Shown here in pieces: positions 16,531-25,738 of a stretch of DNA of 64,000 nt. A model generated the notes under the pieces. That model was given only the letters and a program-made list of their open reading frames with translations. It did no database searches and was not told the origin of the DNA. The stretch's first letter is position 1. Every line of letters starts with the position of its first letter. The stretch comes from Dehalococcoidia bacterium. Its GTDB lineage: Bacteria; Chloroflexota; Dehalococcoidia; Lucifugimonadales; UBA3495. The stretch lies in NCBI GenBank assembly GCA_003523055.1, contig DPHC01000002.1, positions 268,929 to 332,928 on the forward strand. Direction: 5' to 3'. The position numbers were made by a program, and so were the translations under genes.

Positions 16531-18228
16531 GTGAAACTTAAGGGCGCGGAAATAGTTTGTGAAAGTTTGATAAAAGAGGGAGTCGATGTCTTATTTGGAC
16601 ATCCCGGGGGAGCAATTCTTCCATTTTATGACGCTTTATGGAGTTATCCACAGCTTAAACACATTTTAGTTAGGCACGAACAATCGGCAGCTCATGCAGC
16701 TGACGGATATGCTCGCATCACTGGCAAACCAGGCGTTTGCGTAGCAACATCAGGTCCTGGAGCGACCAATCTAGTAACAGGAATAATGGGAGCAAAAGCA
16801 GATTCTGTCCCTTTAGTCGCGATTACCGGCCAAGTTGCAAGATCAGCATTGGGCTCTGAAGCATTCCAAGAATGCGATATATGTTCCATAGCAGCAGCCT
16901 GCACCAAACGAACTTTTCTAGTTATGTCAACTGACGACCTGGCGGAAACCATACACGAAGCTTTCCAAGTTGCCCAAGAAGGCAGGCCCGGGCCTGTATT
17001 AATCGATATTCCACGCGATGTGCAGCTAGAATTAGCAGAATTTGTTTACCCTGAAATCAAACCAGTTCAAATCCCAACAGTCAGCGCTGAAACTAAAATG
17101 AAATTACCTGACGCAGCGCGGCTGATCAATCAAGCTGAGCGACCTGTTATTATAGCTGGACATGGCGTATTGATTTCCAAGGCAGACGAAGAACTAATAC
17201 AATTATCTGACAAAACCGGCATCCCAGTAATAAATACCCTCCTAGGGTTAAGCAACTTTCCAAGAAACCATAGCATGTCATTGGGAATGCTTGGCATGCA
17301 TGGAATGTACTGGTCCAATATGGCTACAGACCAAGCAGATGTAATATTTGGAGTAGGAATGCGATTCGACGACAGAGTAACAGGGAATACAGCTGCTTTC
17401 GCTCCTCATGCAAGAATTATACATCTTGATGTAGAACCCTCTCAAATTGGCAGAAATGTACCAACTGAAGTTGGATTACCTGGGGATGCTAAAGCTGTGT
17501 TAAAAGAATTACTTCCTCTGTTAGAACAAAAAAACCACATTGAATGGGTAGAATCCATAAATAGAATAAAAGAAGAACATCCTTCGTTAGCTATTCCAAA
17601 AACAGACAAACTACTGGCACAACATGTTTTAAAAGACTTAAATGAAATAATACAAAAAAACCCAAACACTAATGTAGTTACAGGAGTTGGACAGCATCAA
17701 ATGTGGGCTGCTCAATTCTTGTTTTTAGACAAATTCAACACGTTTATATCTTCTGGAGGATTAGGAGCTATGGGGTTTGAAATACCAGCCGCATTGGGAG
17801 CACAAGTTGCTGCTCCGGATTCTACTGTGTGGACTATAGCGGGAGATGGAGGATTCCAAATGACATTACAAGAGCTCATGGTTCTTGCACATGAGAATCT
17901 CCCAGTAAAAATAGTATTATTGAACAATGGTGTACTTGGTATGGTAAAACAATGGCAAGAGATGTATTTCGATGGTCATTTAAATCAAATACCTATGCCT
18001 GGCCCGAATTACGTAAAACTTGCTGAATCTTACGGTATCCCTGCAGTTCGTGTAACTGAACAAGAAGACGTTTACCAGGCGTTGTTACAAGCTGAACAGC
18101 ACGATGGGCCATATTTAGTAGAATGCGTTATAGATCCATCAGTAAACGTCTTCCCGATGGTTCCTCCTGGTGGATCTTTACCTGATACATTAGAAGATCC
18201 ATTAACTAGTGCAACTTCACCTAATTAA
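16531..18228 (+). CDS. ilvB: Acetolactate synthase, large (catalytic) subunit
   Basis: A ThDP/FAD-dependent enzyme that condenses two pyruvates, or pyruvate with 2-oxobutyrate, as the first common step to Val/Leu/Ile. 565 residues. VRHEQSAAHAADGYAR places the catalytic Glu at residue 50. GPGATNLVTGI, IDIPRDVQ and the ThDP motif GDGGFQMTLQEL...NN follow, and MVPPGGSL closes the chain as in anabolic ALS. The GTG start has GGAGA upstream. The regulatory subunit ilvN is not adjacent, and ilvC/leuA are 14 kb away, so the pathway is split here. Control is by the T-box leader. Confidence 0.95.
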   Translation: MKLKGAEIVCESLIKEGVDVLFGHPGGAILPFYDALWSYPQLKHILVRHEQSAAHAADGYARITGKPGVCVATSGPGATNLVTGIMGAKADSVPLVAITGQVARSALGSEAFQECDICSIAAACTKRTFLVMSTDDLAETIHEAFQVAQEGRPGPVLIDIPRDVQLELAEFVYPEIKPVQIPTVSAETKMKLPDAARLINQAERPVIIAGHGVLISKADEELIQLSDKTGIPVINTLLGLSNFPRNHSMSLGMLGMHGMYWSNMATDQADVIFGVGMRFDDRVTGNTAAFAPHARIIHLDVEPSQIGRNVPTEVGLPGDAKAVLKELLPLLEQKNHIEWVESINRIKEEHPSLAIPKTDKLLAQHVLKDLNEIIQKNPNTNVVTGVGQHQMWAAQFLFLDKFNTFISSGGLGAMGFEIPAALGAQVAAPDSTVWTIAGDGGFQMTLQELMVLAHENLPVKIVLLNNGVLGMVKQWQEMYFDGHLNQIPMPGPNYVKLAESYGIPAVRVTEQEDVYQALLQAEQHDGPYLVECVIDPSVNVFPMVPPGGSLPDTLEDPLTSATSPN

Positions 18229-18267
18229 AGTTAATATGTAGAAAATAACATTGAACTAAAAGAGGAT

Positions 18268-18711
18268 ATGATGGCAGAAATAGTCAGCATACAAGATGCG
18301 TCCAGGCTACTTAATGTTTCAAAGAGAGTGATCAGACAATACATAAGAGACGGCAAGTTGAAAGGATTCAGGCAAGAAAATGAACTTGGTAGAAGTTCAT
18401 GGGTAGTAGAAATTCCTGAAGGTGAATGGATAGACGAATACCGTGAGCACATATATACAGTAGGCGCACAAACCACTCCTTGGTGGAAACAGACGCTGGG
18501 TGATTCAGGCGTAGTGCACTATGTAGCTAGTATAGGTATTGAAGAAGTGTACCCTCTTTTTTTATGTGGCGAATATGGCAGAGACCTATATCCTGCAACC
18601 GGCCACACAGAATCTGACAGATGCGAACTATGTTTAAAAACTGCAGTCGAAAGGAAGTTACCTTTAGAATTTATGAGTCCCGAATCTTATAGCTCCGATA
18701 GACTAGGTTAA
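18268..18711 (+). CDS. Small HTH (excisionase/MerR-like) DNA-binding domain protein
   Basis: A 147-residue protein. Residues 5-55 form a helix-turn-helix of the excisionase/MerR type (IQDASRLLNVSKRVIRQYIR, then a wing KGFRQENELGRSSWVV). The rest is not recognised. It has DRCELCLKTAVERKLP, with a CxxC that could bind metal, and aromatic-rich segments. AGAGGAT precedes tandem ATGs at 18268 and 18271; the second has better spacing. It lies between ilvB and an FMN monooxygenase on the same strand. A regulator role for that gene is only a guess. Confidence 0.65.
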   Translation: MMAEIVSIQDASRLLNVSKRVIRQYIRDGKLKGFRQENELGRSSWVVEIPEGEWIDEYREHIYTVGAQTTPWWKQTLGDSGVVHYVASIGIEEVYPLFLCGEYGRDLYPATGHTESDRCELCLKTAVERKLPLEFMSPESYSSDRLG

Positions 18712-18738
18712 TTCAACTTGAAAGAGCCCTATTAAAAA

Positions 18739-19866
18739 ATGCAACATGAACTAGAAATAATTGGCATGATTGGTACACAAAAAGAAGAAAATAGCCAATC
18801 AGGTGCTTCTCTCAGTGTATTTGGTGGAGTTATCAATCCTGGCAGTGAGATACCTGTTGGATTGGATAAGTCTTATATATCAGAATTTTCAAAAGCTCAT
18901 GAGACAAGCGGTTTCGATAAAGTTTTAATAGGTTATTCAGCCGTTACCCCTGATGGATTCGCAGTAGCATCTTACGCAGCTTCTGAAACAACAACGTTGG
19001 GCTTTTTAATAGCACATAGATCTGGGTTTGTAGCACCAACATTAGCAGCCAGGTTAACCGCTACTCTAGATCAACTCACAGACGGAAGAATAGCGTTACA
19101 TGTTATTTCCGGTGGTAGTGATGCTGACCAACATAGAGACGGAGATTGGCTTAGCCACGACGAACGTTACAAAAGAACATCTGAGTATATACAAATATTG
19201 AAAAACACCTGGACATCTAAAACTCCATTCAACTTTAACGGTGAATTTTATACAATAGAAAACGGATATAGTGAAATCAAACCTTATCACACTACGTCTA
19301 TTCCCCTATACTTCGGAGGAGCCTCTTCTATAGCAAATACTATTGGAGGCCTATATGCAGATGTATATGCTTTATGGGGAGAACCACTGGAATCAATAAA
19401 AGAGCAAATACAAACAATTACTGCTATAGGATCCAACCGGGCTACTAAAATACAATTCAGCCTATCAGTGAGACCTATAATAGCAAAAACAGAAAAACTG
19501 GCGTGGGAAAAAGCCAACAGCATCTTAGAAAAAGTCAAACAAACTCTTGGGAATACATTAAAGTCAGGAGAATCTTCTCGCCCACAATCCATGGGATCAC
19601 GCCGAGTTTTAGACCATGCATTATCTCAGGATACTTACGACTCTCGTCTTTGGATGCCAATTGCCTTAGCAAGTGGGGCGTCAGGTAGTACTACAGCTTT
19701 AGTAGGTACCTCTGAACAAGTAGTAGACTCATTAATTGAATACTACAAGCTTGGTTGTTCGAAATTTATAATCAGGGGGTTTGATCCTCTGTCTGATACC
19801 ATAGAATACGGCCATGAATTAATTCCTATGCTAAAAGAAAAAGTTTCTTTATTAAGTGAGTTGTGA
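18739..19866 (+). CDS. LLM-class FMN-dependent monooxygenase, SsuD-like
   Basis: A 375-residue TIM-barrel flavin monooxygenase of the luciferase-like superfamily. The segment ALHVISGGSDADQHRDGDWL and the following HDERYKRTSEYI, with PLYFGGAS and ADVYALWGEP, match the alkanesulfonate monooxygenase (SsuD) branch. That branch uses FMNH2 from a separate reductase to cleave C-S bonds. The substrate here is not proven and other organosulfur or carbon substrates are possible. No ssuE reductase or sulfonate transporter is adjacent. It is convergent with fumC, with a one-base gap. Such enzymes are expanded in marine SAR202-type Chloroflexota. Confidence 0.85.
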   Translation: MQHELEIIGMIGTQKEENSQSGASLSVFGGVINPGSEIPVGLDKSYISEFSKAHETSGFDKVLIGYSAVTPDGFAVASYAASETTTLGFLIAHRSGFVAPTLAARLTATLDQLTDGRIALHVISGGSDADQHRDGDWLSHDERYKRTSEYIQILKNTWTSKTPFNFNGEFYTIENGYSEIKPYHTTSIPLYFGGASSIANTIGGLYADVYALWGEPLESIKEQIQTITAIGSNRATKIQFSLSVRPIIAKTEKLAWEKANSILEKVKQTLGNTLKSGESSRPQSMGSRRVLDHALSQDTYDSRLWMPIALASGASGSTTALVGTSEQVVDSLIEYYKLGCSKFIIRGFDPLSDTIEYGHELIPMLKEKVSLLSEL

Positions 19867-19867
19867 T

Positions 19868-21280
19868 TTAACCACCGCCACCTGAAACTTCCAAACTAGG
19901 TTTGGTCATTTCTTCAGGATTCAATAGTTCATTAAGCTTTTCATCAGTAAGGTCAGTTTTTAATTTAGCAATTTCTCTGATAGTAGCGCCTTCTTTAGCA
20001 GCCGTCTTAGCTATATCAGCGGCCATATCATATCCGATTTCTGGAGCCAAGGCAGTTCCTAACATCAACCCTCGTTCTACCATATCAGGTCCTGTTGTTG
20101 TACTTTCGATTCCATCAACACACTGAACAGCAAAATTGTTAGCTGACGAGGACAATAACGATATACTCTGTAAAAGGTTAAACGCCACTACTGGCATCAT
20201 AGTATTTAATTCGAAATACCCACCTTGTCCCGAAACTGCAATAGTTGTGTCATTCCCATACACTTGCGCTACTACTTGTATTACAGATTCAGATATTACA
20301 GGGTTTATCTTACCTGGCATAATGGAGCTTCCTGGCTGTACTTCTGGTAAAGTAATTTCTCCTATTCCTGATCGAGGGCCACAAGCCATAAATCGTATAT
20401 CGTTTGCAATTTTATGAAAACTAGTGGCTATAGATCTGAGAATTCCACTAGCCTCCACAGCAGCATCTAATGCCGCTTGGGCTTGGAAATGATTGTCCGT
20501 CTCACGTACTTCTATTCCAGCTACGTCTGATATTATTTTACAGACTCTACTTGAGAATTCTGGGTGAGTGTTAACTCCTGTGCCAACTGCCGTACCTCCC
20601 AGCGCAACTTCACTCAAAGCTTGTTGTATTCGCCCTATTCTTACTAAGGCATTTGAAGCTTGGCCAGCAAATCCTAAAAATTCTTGTCCTAATCTTATTG
20701 GTGTAGCATCTTGCAAATGCGTCCTTCCTGTCTTAATCACATCCCAAAATTCTTCAGATTTTTTTGATAACGATCTGTTAAGAGTGTCAATTCCTGGCAC
20801 AAGCTTTTCTTTAATGGCTATGAGTGACGAAACATGGATTGCAGTCGGGATAACGTCATTAGAAGATTGTCCTAGATTAACATGGTCATTTGGGTGAACT
20901 ATTTTAGAGCCTAATTCTCCTCCTAAAATTTGTGAAGCTCTATTAGCTATCACTTCATTGGCATTAGTGTTCGTTGATGTTCCTGAGCCTGTTTGGAAAA
21001 TATCTAAAACAAAATGATCATCTAATTTACCATCTATGACTTCTTGCGCTGCTTCAACGATAGCATTACCTATTCTAGAGTCCAAAAAGGTCAGTGCCAT
21101 ATTGGCTTTAGCAGCTGATTGCTTTATCAATCCTAACGCTAAGACAAAATCTCTAGAGAACTTCAAATCGCTAATTGGGAAGTTTAACACCGCGCGCATT
21201 GTAGATGCTCCATACAATGCATTAATCGGTACCTCCATTTCTCCCATTGAATCTTTTTCTATTCTAATTTCATTACTCAT
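19868..21280 (-). CDS. fumC: Class II fumarate hydratase
   Basis: Interconverts fumarate and malate in the TCA cycle, without an Fe-S cluster. 470 residues. HPNDHVNLGQSSND (129-142), GRTHLQDATP (185-194) and the superfamily signature GSSIMPGKINP (317-327) are all in place, with FMACGPRSGIGE before the signature. Aspartase shares this fold, but overall features favour fumarase. The C-terminus ends in a glycine run. It is last in a minus-strand run after two GMC oxidoreductases and an Fe-ADH, 18 bases after the second GMC gene. Confidence 0.92.
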   Translation of the reverse strand: MSNEIRIEKDSMGEMEVPINALYGASTMRAVLNFPISDLKFSRDFVLALGLIKQSAAKANMALTFLDSRIGNAIVEAAQEVIDGKLDDHFVLDIFQTGSGTSTNTNANEVIANRASQILGGELGSKIVHPNDHVNLGQSSNDVIPTAIHVSSLIAIKEKLVPGIDTLNRSLSKKSEEFWDVIKTGRTHLQDATPIRLGQEFLGFAGQASNALVRIGRIQQALSEVALGGTAVGTGVNTHPEFSSRVCKIISDVAGIEVRETDNHFQAQAALDAAVEASGILRSIATSFHKIANDIRFMACGPRSGIGEITLPEVQPGSSIMPGKINPVISESVIQVVAQVYGNDTTIAVSGQGGYFELNTMMPVVAFNLLQSISLLSSSANNFAVQCVDGIESTTTGPDMVERGLMLGTALAPEIGYDMAADIAKTAAKEGATIREIAKLKTDLTDEKLNELLNPEEMTKPSLEVSGGGG

Positions 21281-21297
21281 TTCAAATACCTATCATA

Positions 21298-22848
21298 TTA
21301 TTTTTTGTTTTTAATCCAATCTGAAACCTTTTCTGCAATCATCATTGTAGTGGCGTTAGTGTTAGCTCGAATTACATCTGGCATTACCGACGCATCCACA
21401 ACTCTTAGGTTTTCCATTCCATGAACTCTACAATATTGATCCACTACAGCGGTGCCATCTTCTTTTGGTCCCATTTTACATGTACCTGATGAGTGATGTT
21501 GTGTGTATACATTTTTCATTAACCATTCATTTTGCGTGTCTTCATCTTTCAAATCGTTATCCGTAGGGCTTAATATATCCAAAATGTGGCTTTTCAATGG
21601 TTCACTTTTTAGAATATCTAGCACTATACCTAAACCTTCTCTCATGCGGGCTTTATCATAATCTTCATTTAAATAATTATAATTGATATTTGGCTGTACT
21701 GATGGGTCAGATGAATTCAACGTTAATTCTCCAAATCCGATAGCGTTTTGTAAAGCAAAGCTTATACCGAAATGATAATCATCTGTTTCAATTTTTACAC
21801 TAGACGGTGCATGTTCGCTTGACATCAAGATAGGTGCTATCTGCAAATCAGCTCTAGTGTCAGAATTCGCAGGGCTGCATCGTAAACCTACCTGTATGTT
21901 GGGTGTATCAGTATCTAAAAGTGGGCCATCTCCTTTTAGCAACACAAATGCTGCAGGATGATCTCTTAAATTTTTCCCTACTCCTGGGATTTCTTTTATG
22001 ATATCAATGCCTTGCTTCGACAATACGTCTGCTGGACCAACTCCAGAAAGCATCAACAGCTGAGGTGACGCAATAGCTCCACTTGAAACAATTATCTCTT
22101 CTCCATTTAACGTGAATATTTCTCCATCGCTTTCTGCATCTATACCTATAGCTCTAACGCCATCAAAGTTAATACGCCTAACTAATACATTACCTCTAAC
22201 AGTCAGATTAGGCCTATGTCTAGACAAACTTAAATAGGTGAAAGCAGTACTCATTCTCACTCCGTCGATGTTATTCAAAGCTCTCATTCCAATTCCTTCT
22301 GATTCAGGAGAATTTTGGTCATTATCTTCAGAGAAACCAACAGAAGCGCATGATTCATAAAATTTACTGAACGATGGTAGTAAATCCTTTTTTTTATATC
22401 TACGTACTGGTATTGGCCCATCATTACCATGTATGTCACTTGAGTCAAAATCCAAGTCATTTTCTAATTTTCTAAAATAAGGCAGTACTTTATTAAAAGA
22501 CCATTCGGAATTACCCCACTCTGCCCAGTTGTCGTAATCTTCAGGGACTCCTCTAAATACTACCTGTCCATTAATAGAACTTGACCCACCTGTAACTTTA
22601 CCTCTAGGAATAATAATAGGTTCTGTTTGCTGAGGGGTCGCCGTAGCCAAATAACCCCAACTGTGTGGCCCATACGCTGATCTCCACATATTATTACCCA
22701 ATTTTACATCGTCTGGAACCGTATCAAAATTGGGGTAATCAGGACCAGCTTCAAGCAGCAAAACTGATACATCTGGATCCTCTGTTAATCTGGTTGCTAA
22801 CACACAACCTGCAGAACCCGCGCCTATAATTATAAAGTCGTATTTCAT
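21298..22848 (-). CDS. GMC-family FAD oxidoreductase (second tandem copy)
   Basis: A flavoprotein of the glucose-methanol-choline family that oxidises an alcohol to an aldehyde or acid. 516 residues. The FAD motif GAGSAGCVLATRL starts at residue 9. GKVTGGSSSINGQVVFRG and SSGAIASPQLLMLSGVGP are the two family signatures. C-terminal HHSSGTCKMGP and RANTNA supply the catalytic His and Asn. It is closely similar to the upstream copy at 22848-24422, so they arose by tandem duplication. Its ATG overlaps the stop of that copy (TAATG). There is no signal peptide. The substrate is unknown. Confidence 0.9.
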   Translation of the reverse strand: MKYDFIIIGAGSAGCVLATRLTEDPDVSVLLLEAGPDYPNFDTVPDDVKLGNNMWRSAYGPHSWGYLATATPQQTEPIIIPRGKVTGGSSSINGQVVFRGVPEDYDNWAEWGNSEWSFNKVLPYFRKLENDLDFDSSDIHGNDGPIPVRRYKKKDLLPSFSKFYESCASVGFSEDNDQNSPESEGIGMRALNNIDGVRMSTAFTYLSLSRHRPNLTVRGNVLVRRINFDGVRAIGIDAESDGEIFTLNGEEIIVSSGAIASPQLLMLSGVGPADVLSKQGIDIIKEIPGVGKNLRDHPAAFVLLKGDGPLLDTDTPNIQVGLRCSPANSDTRADLQIAPILMSSEHAPSSVKIETDDYHFGISFALQNAIGFGELTLNSSDPSVQPNINYNYLNEDYDKARMREGLGIVLDILKSEPLKSHILDILSPTDNDLKDEDTQNEWLMKNVYTQHHSSGTCKMGPKEDGTAVVDQYCRVHGMENLRVVDASVMPDVIRANTNATTMMIAEKVSDWIKNKK

Positions 22849-24422
22849 TATTCTCCTAAATTCTTATCTTTCTTCAACCAATCAGAAACTTTTTCTGCCA
22901 TCATAATAACTGTTGCATTAGTATTAGATCTGACTACGTCTGGCATCACAGATGCGTCTACGATTTTCAAATTATGTAAGCCGTAAACATCACAAAATTG
23001 ATTTACTACAGCCATAGTATCAGCCACAGGACCCATCTTACATGTTCCAGAAGAATGGTGATCAGTATACACGTTATCTAACAACCAATCATTTTGGGAT
23101 GTCTCATCAATCAAGTCTTCATCAGTCGGGCTCACTCTACAAGTCACGTGGCTTTTAAGCGGTTCTTCTTCTATTATATTCAATACCATTTTCAACGCAT
23201 CTCTCATACGTTTCAGGTCATAATCTTCAGATAAATAATTATAATGTATGTACGGATAGTCATGAGGGTCAGATGAATTCAAGGTTAATTCACCAAAACC
23301 AATGGCATTCTGCAATGCAAAACTGATACCGAAATGAAAGTCTTCAGATTCAATCTGTACGCTTCTAGGGGCATGTTCGCTTGACATCAAAATAGGGCAA
23401 ATCTTCAAGTCAGATCTTGTGTCCGAGCTGTCAGGACTACAAGTTAATCCTACTTGAATACTGGGAGCATCTGCTCCCAGAAGAGGTGTATCTCCCTGCA
23501 ATAGCACAAAAGCTGCAGGATGATCTCTTAAATTTTTCCCAATCCCTGGCAATTCATGAAGTAGCTTGATATCGTGCTTTTCGATGACATCTCTCGGTCC
23601 AATTCCAGACAGCATCATTAGTTGAGGGGTTGCTATGGCTCCACAAGATATTATTATTTGTTCACCGTACAAATTGTAATTCTCGCCTTGACTCTCTACT
23701 CTAACTCCAATTGCTTTATTCTCATTTAAGATAATATTTTTTACTAAAACGGCACTTCGTATAGTCAAGTTCACACGATGCCTACAAATATTTAAATAGG
23801 TTAACGTAGTGCTCATTCGCATTCCGTCAATATTATTCAAAGCTCTCATTCCAATACCATCAGATTCAGGGGCATTTTGGTCATTATCCTCCGAGTAACC
23901 CATAGATAAACAAGACTGATAAAATTTAGCAAAAGACGGTAGTAGTTCGTCTTTTTTATATCTCCGAACTGGTATAGGGCCATCATTTCCATGTATATCG
24001 CTAGATTCAAAATCTAAGTCATTCTCAAATTTCCTGAAATAAGGTAAAACTTTATCAAATGCCCATTCTGTGTTGCCCCAACTAGCCCAGTTATCATAGT
24101 CTTCTGGAACTCCTCGGCATATTACTTGCCCATTTATAGAGCTAGAGCCTCCAACAACTTTACCTCTTGGAATTATTATAGGATCTTTCCTGTCTTTTCT
24201 TGCTATAGCAGGGTACCCCCAACTATGTGGGCCATATGCTGATCGCCACATATTGTTGCCCAATTTGATATCATCTGGGATCGTATCAAAATTGGGGTAA
24301 TCAGGGCCAGCTTCTAAAAGTAAAACAGAAACATTTGGATTTTCTGACAATCTTGCAGCCAGAACACATCCTGCAGAACCGGCTCCGACAATAATATAGT
24401 CATATGTCATAGGTGTATCCAT
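22848..24422 (-). CDS. GMC-family FAD oxidoreductase (first tandem copy)
   Basis: Paralogue of the gene just downstream, 524 residues. It has the same domain order: FAD-binding GAGSAGCVLAARL, GKVVGGSSSINGQVICRG, SCGAIATPQLMMLSGIGP, then catalytic HHSSGTCKMGP and RSNTNA. Most blocks are identical between copies; differences cluster in the substrate-domain loops, which suggests related but distinct alcohols. The ATG directly follows the stop of the Fe-type alcohol dehydrogenase (TGAATG), so three alcohol-oxidising enzymes are co-translated. A choline/PEG-dehydrogenase-like role is possible but not assignable. Confidence 0.9.
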   Translation of the reverse strand: MDTPMTYDYIIVGAGSAGCVLAARLSENPNVSVLLLEAGPDYPNFDTIPDDIKLGNNMWRSAYGPHSWGYPAIARKDRKDPIIIPRGKVVGGSSSINGQVICRGVPEDYDNWASWGNTEWAFDKVLPYFRKFENDLDFESSDIHGNDGPIPVRRYKKDELLPSFAKFYQSCLSMGYSEDNDQNAPESDGIGMRALNNIDGMRMSTTLTYLNICRHRVNLTIRSAVLVKNIILNENKAIGVRVESQGENYNLYGEQIIISCGAIATPQLMMLSGIGPRDVIEKHDIKLLHELPGIGKNLRDHPAAFVLLQGDTPLLGADAPSIQVGLTCSPDSSDTRSDLKICPILMSSEHAPRSVQIESEDFHFGISFALQNAIGFGELTLNSSDPHDYPYIHYNYLSEDYDLKRMRDALKMVLNIIEEEPLKSHVTCRVSPTDEDLIDETSQNDWLLDNVYTDHHSSGTCKMGPVADTMAVVNQFCDVYGLHNLKIVDASVMPDVVRSNTNATVIMMAEKVSDWLKKDKNLGE

Positions 24423-25640
24423 TCACAAGACGCTACTCAGTAAATCTACAATTTCTGAAGGGTTTGTGACTTTTCTTACATTGCTATGAATTGGAAAATC
24501 TTCCATAGAATCGGTTGCTATAGTTTCAATGTCATCTCTAGTAATTCCTACTTCATTCAATTTAACTGGCATGTTGATATCATTGAACAATCCGGTTATC
24601 CAATCCGAGATTTCCAGAGTGCTATTCACTTTTGGTGTCAAAGCCCCAAAGTCTATTAAAGTATCAAAAACTCTTTTCATTCCAGATTTATTAGCAACAG
24701 CATTAAATTTGATTCCTGGTGCAGTAATGATTGAATATGCAGCACCATGGCTACATTGTGGAAATCTTGTGTCTATAGAATGTGAGATAGCACTAACTAT
24801 ACCTAGGGAGCTTCCTCCTACGCCTCCATCGCAAGCTCGATTGTACAAAAAAGAGGCAGCACATAGGTTTAACCTAGGATCTGCACTATGGGAATCTGTT
24901 AAAACCAACGGTAAATTTACAAGTAACAACTTTAAAGCGCCATGCAAATCATTGAATGACAATGGATTTAACACAGATTTTGTCATCAAGCCAGCTAACA
25001 CACCAGTAAGTAATGAGCTAGAAGCACTAATTATTAATTCAGAGGTAGCAGTCAACAAAGCTTCTGAGTCCCAAATTACAGCCTCTGGTCTAGTTTTAGG
25101 ATCAAACAATTCTAATCGAGTTCTTGTTTCTGGATCCATTAATGCAGTACCTCCTCTATTAGTAGCAGTAGTTGGAGTAGTAACCACGGAAATAGAAGGT
25201 ATTTTCGGGGCATTTAATCTCGGACTAAGAGGAGGTGAATTAAGAGGGTATTGGGTGCACAATTCAAAAGCTGATTTATTTTCGGCCAATAGAATTATAA
25301 TACCTCTAGTAGTAACAATAGAACTCCCTCCACCGACAGATATAATGCAATCAATATTTAATCCTTTCGCCATCTGTACACCTTTAACGATAGATGGCAA
25401 TGGAGAACTAGCTTCTGCTTCATCAAACACAGCTACTATTCTAGTGCTTGGATCTACAATGGCTTTTATTCTTTGGATCAAATTTGTCTTTGTAGCAATA
25501 GAGTTTCCACAAACAATCATTACTCGTTTTGCCTTTAATCGATTCAATTCTGTATTTATACGGCTTAAGCTGTTATCCCCAGCATGGATTCTTACAGGGT
25601 ATCCTACGTATCTTAAATCCATATGACCTCGCTTTTGCAA
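24423..25640 (-). CDS. Iron-containing alcohol dehydrogenase family protein
   Basis: A 405-residue protein with the two-domain fold of group III (Fe-ADH, maleylacetate reductase-like) dehydrogenases. The NAD-binding motif SVGGGSSIVTTRG lacks the usual Asp of GGGSxxDxAK. The metal-binding helices contain AISHSIDTRFPQCSHGAAYS, with His residues at the expected spacing. It likely reduces or oxidises a small alcohol/ketone or maleylacetate. It is first in a tightly coupled run with two GMC oxidoreductases and fumC. The ATG at 25640 is near a second ATG (MDLRYVGYP) six codons later that could be the true start. Confidence 0.82.
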   Translation of the reverse strand: MQKRGHMDLRYVGYPVRIHAGDNSLSRINTELNRLKAKRVMIVCGNSIATKTNLIQRIKAIVDPSTRIVAVFDEAEASSPLPSIVKGVQMAKGLNIDCIISVGGGSSIVTTRGIIILLAENKSAFELCTQYPLNSPPLSPRLNAPKIPSISVVTTPTTATNRGGTALMDPETRTRLELFDPKTRPEAVIWDSEALLTATSELIISASSSLLTGVLAGLMTKSVLNPLSFNDLHGALKLLLVNLPLVLTDSHSADPRLNLCAASFLYNRACDGGVGGSSLGIVSAISHSIDTRFPQCSHGAAYSIITAPGIKFNAVANKSGMKRVFDTLIDFGALTPKVNSTLEISDWITGLFNDINMPVKLNEVGITRDDIETIATDSMEDFPIHSNVRKVTNPSEIVDLLSSVL

Positions 25641-25738
25641 AATAGTAGATTCAACACTAACAGTTTAACAAAGTAAATCAAGCGGCGCCTCAACATGGTA
25701 AAATCAAAACAATCAATTAATTTAAATTTAGGAAACTA

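Noticed and set aside
24529..25626. 365-codon plus-strand ORF
   Set aside because: Antisense shadow of the Fe-type alcohol dehydrogenase; no recognisable motifs and no ribosome site.
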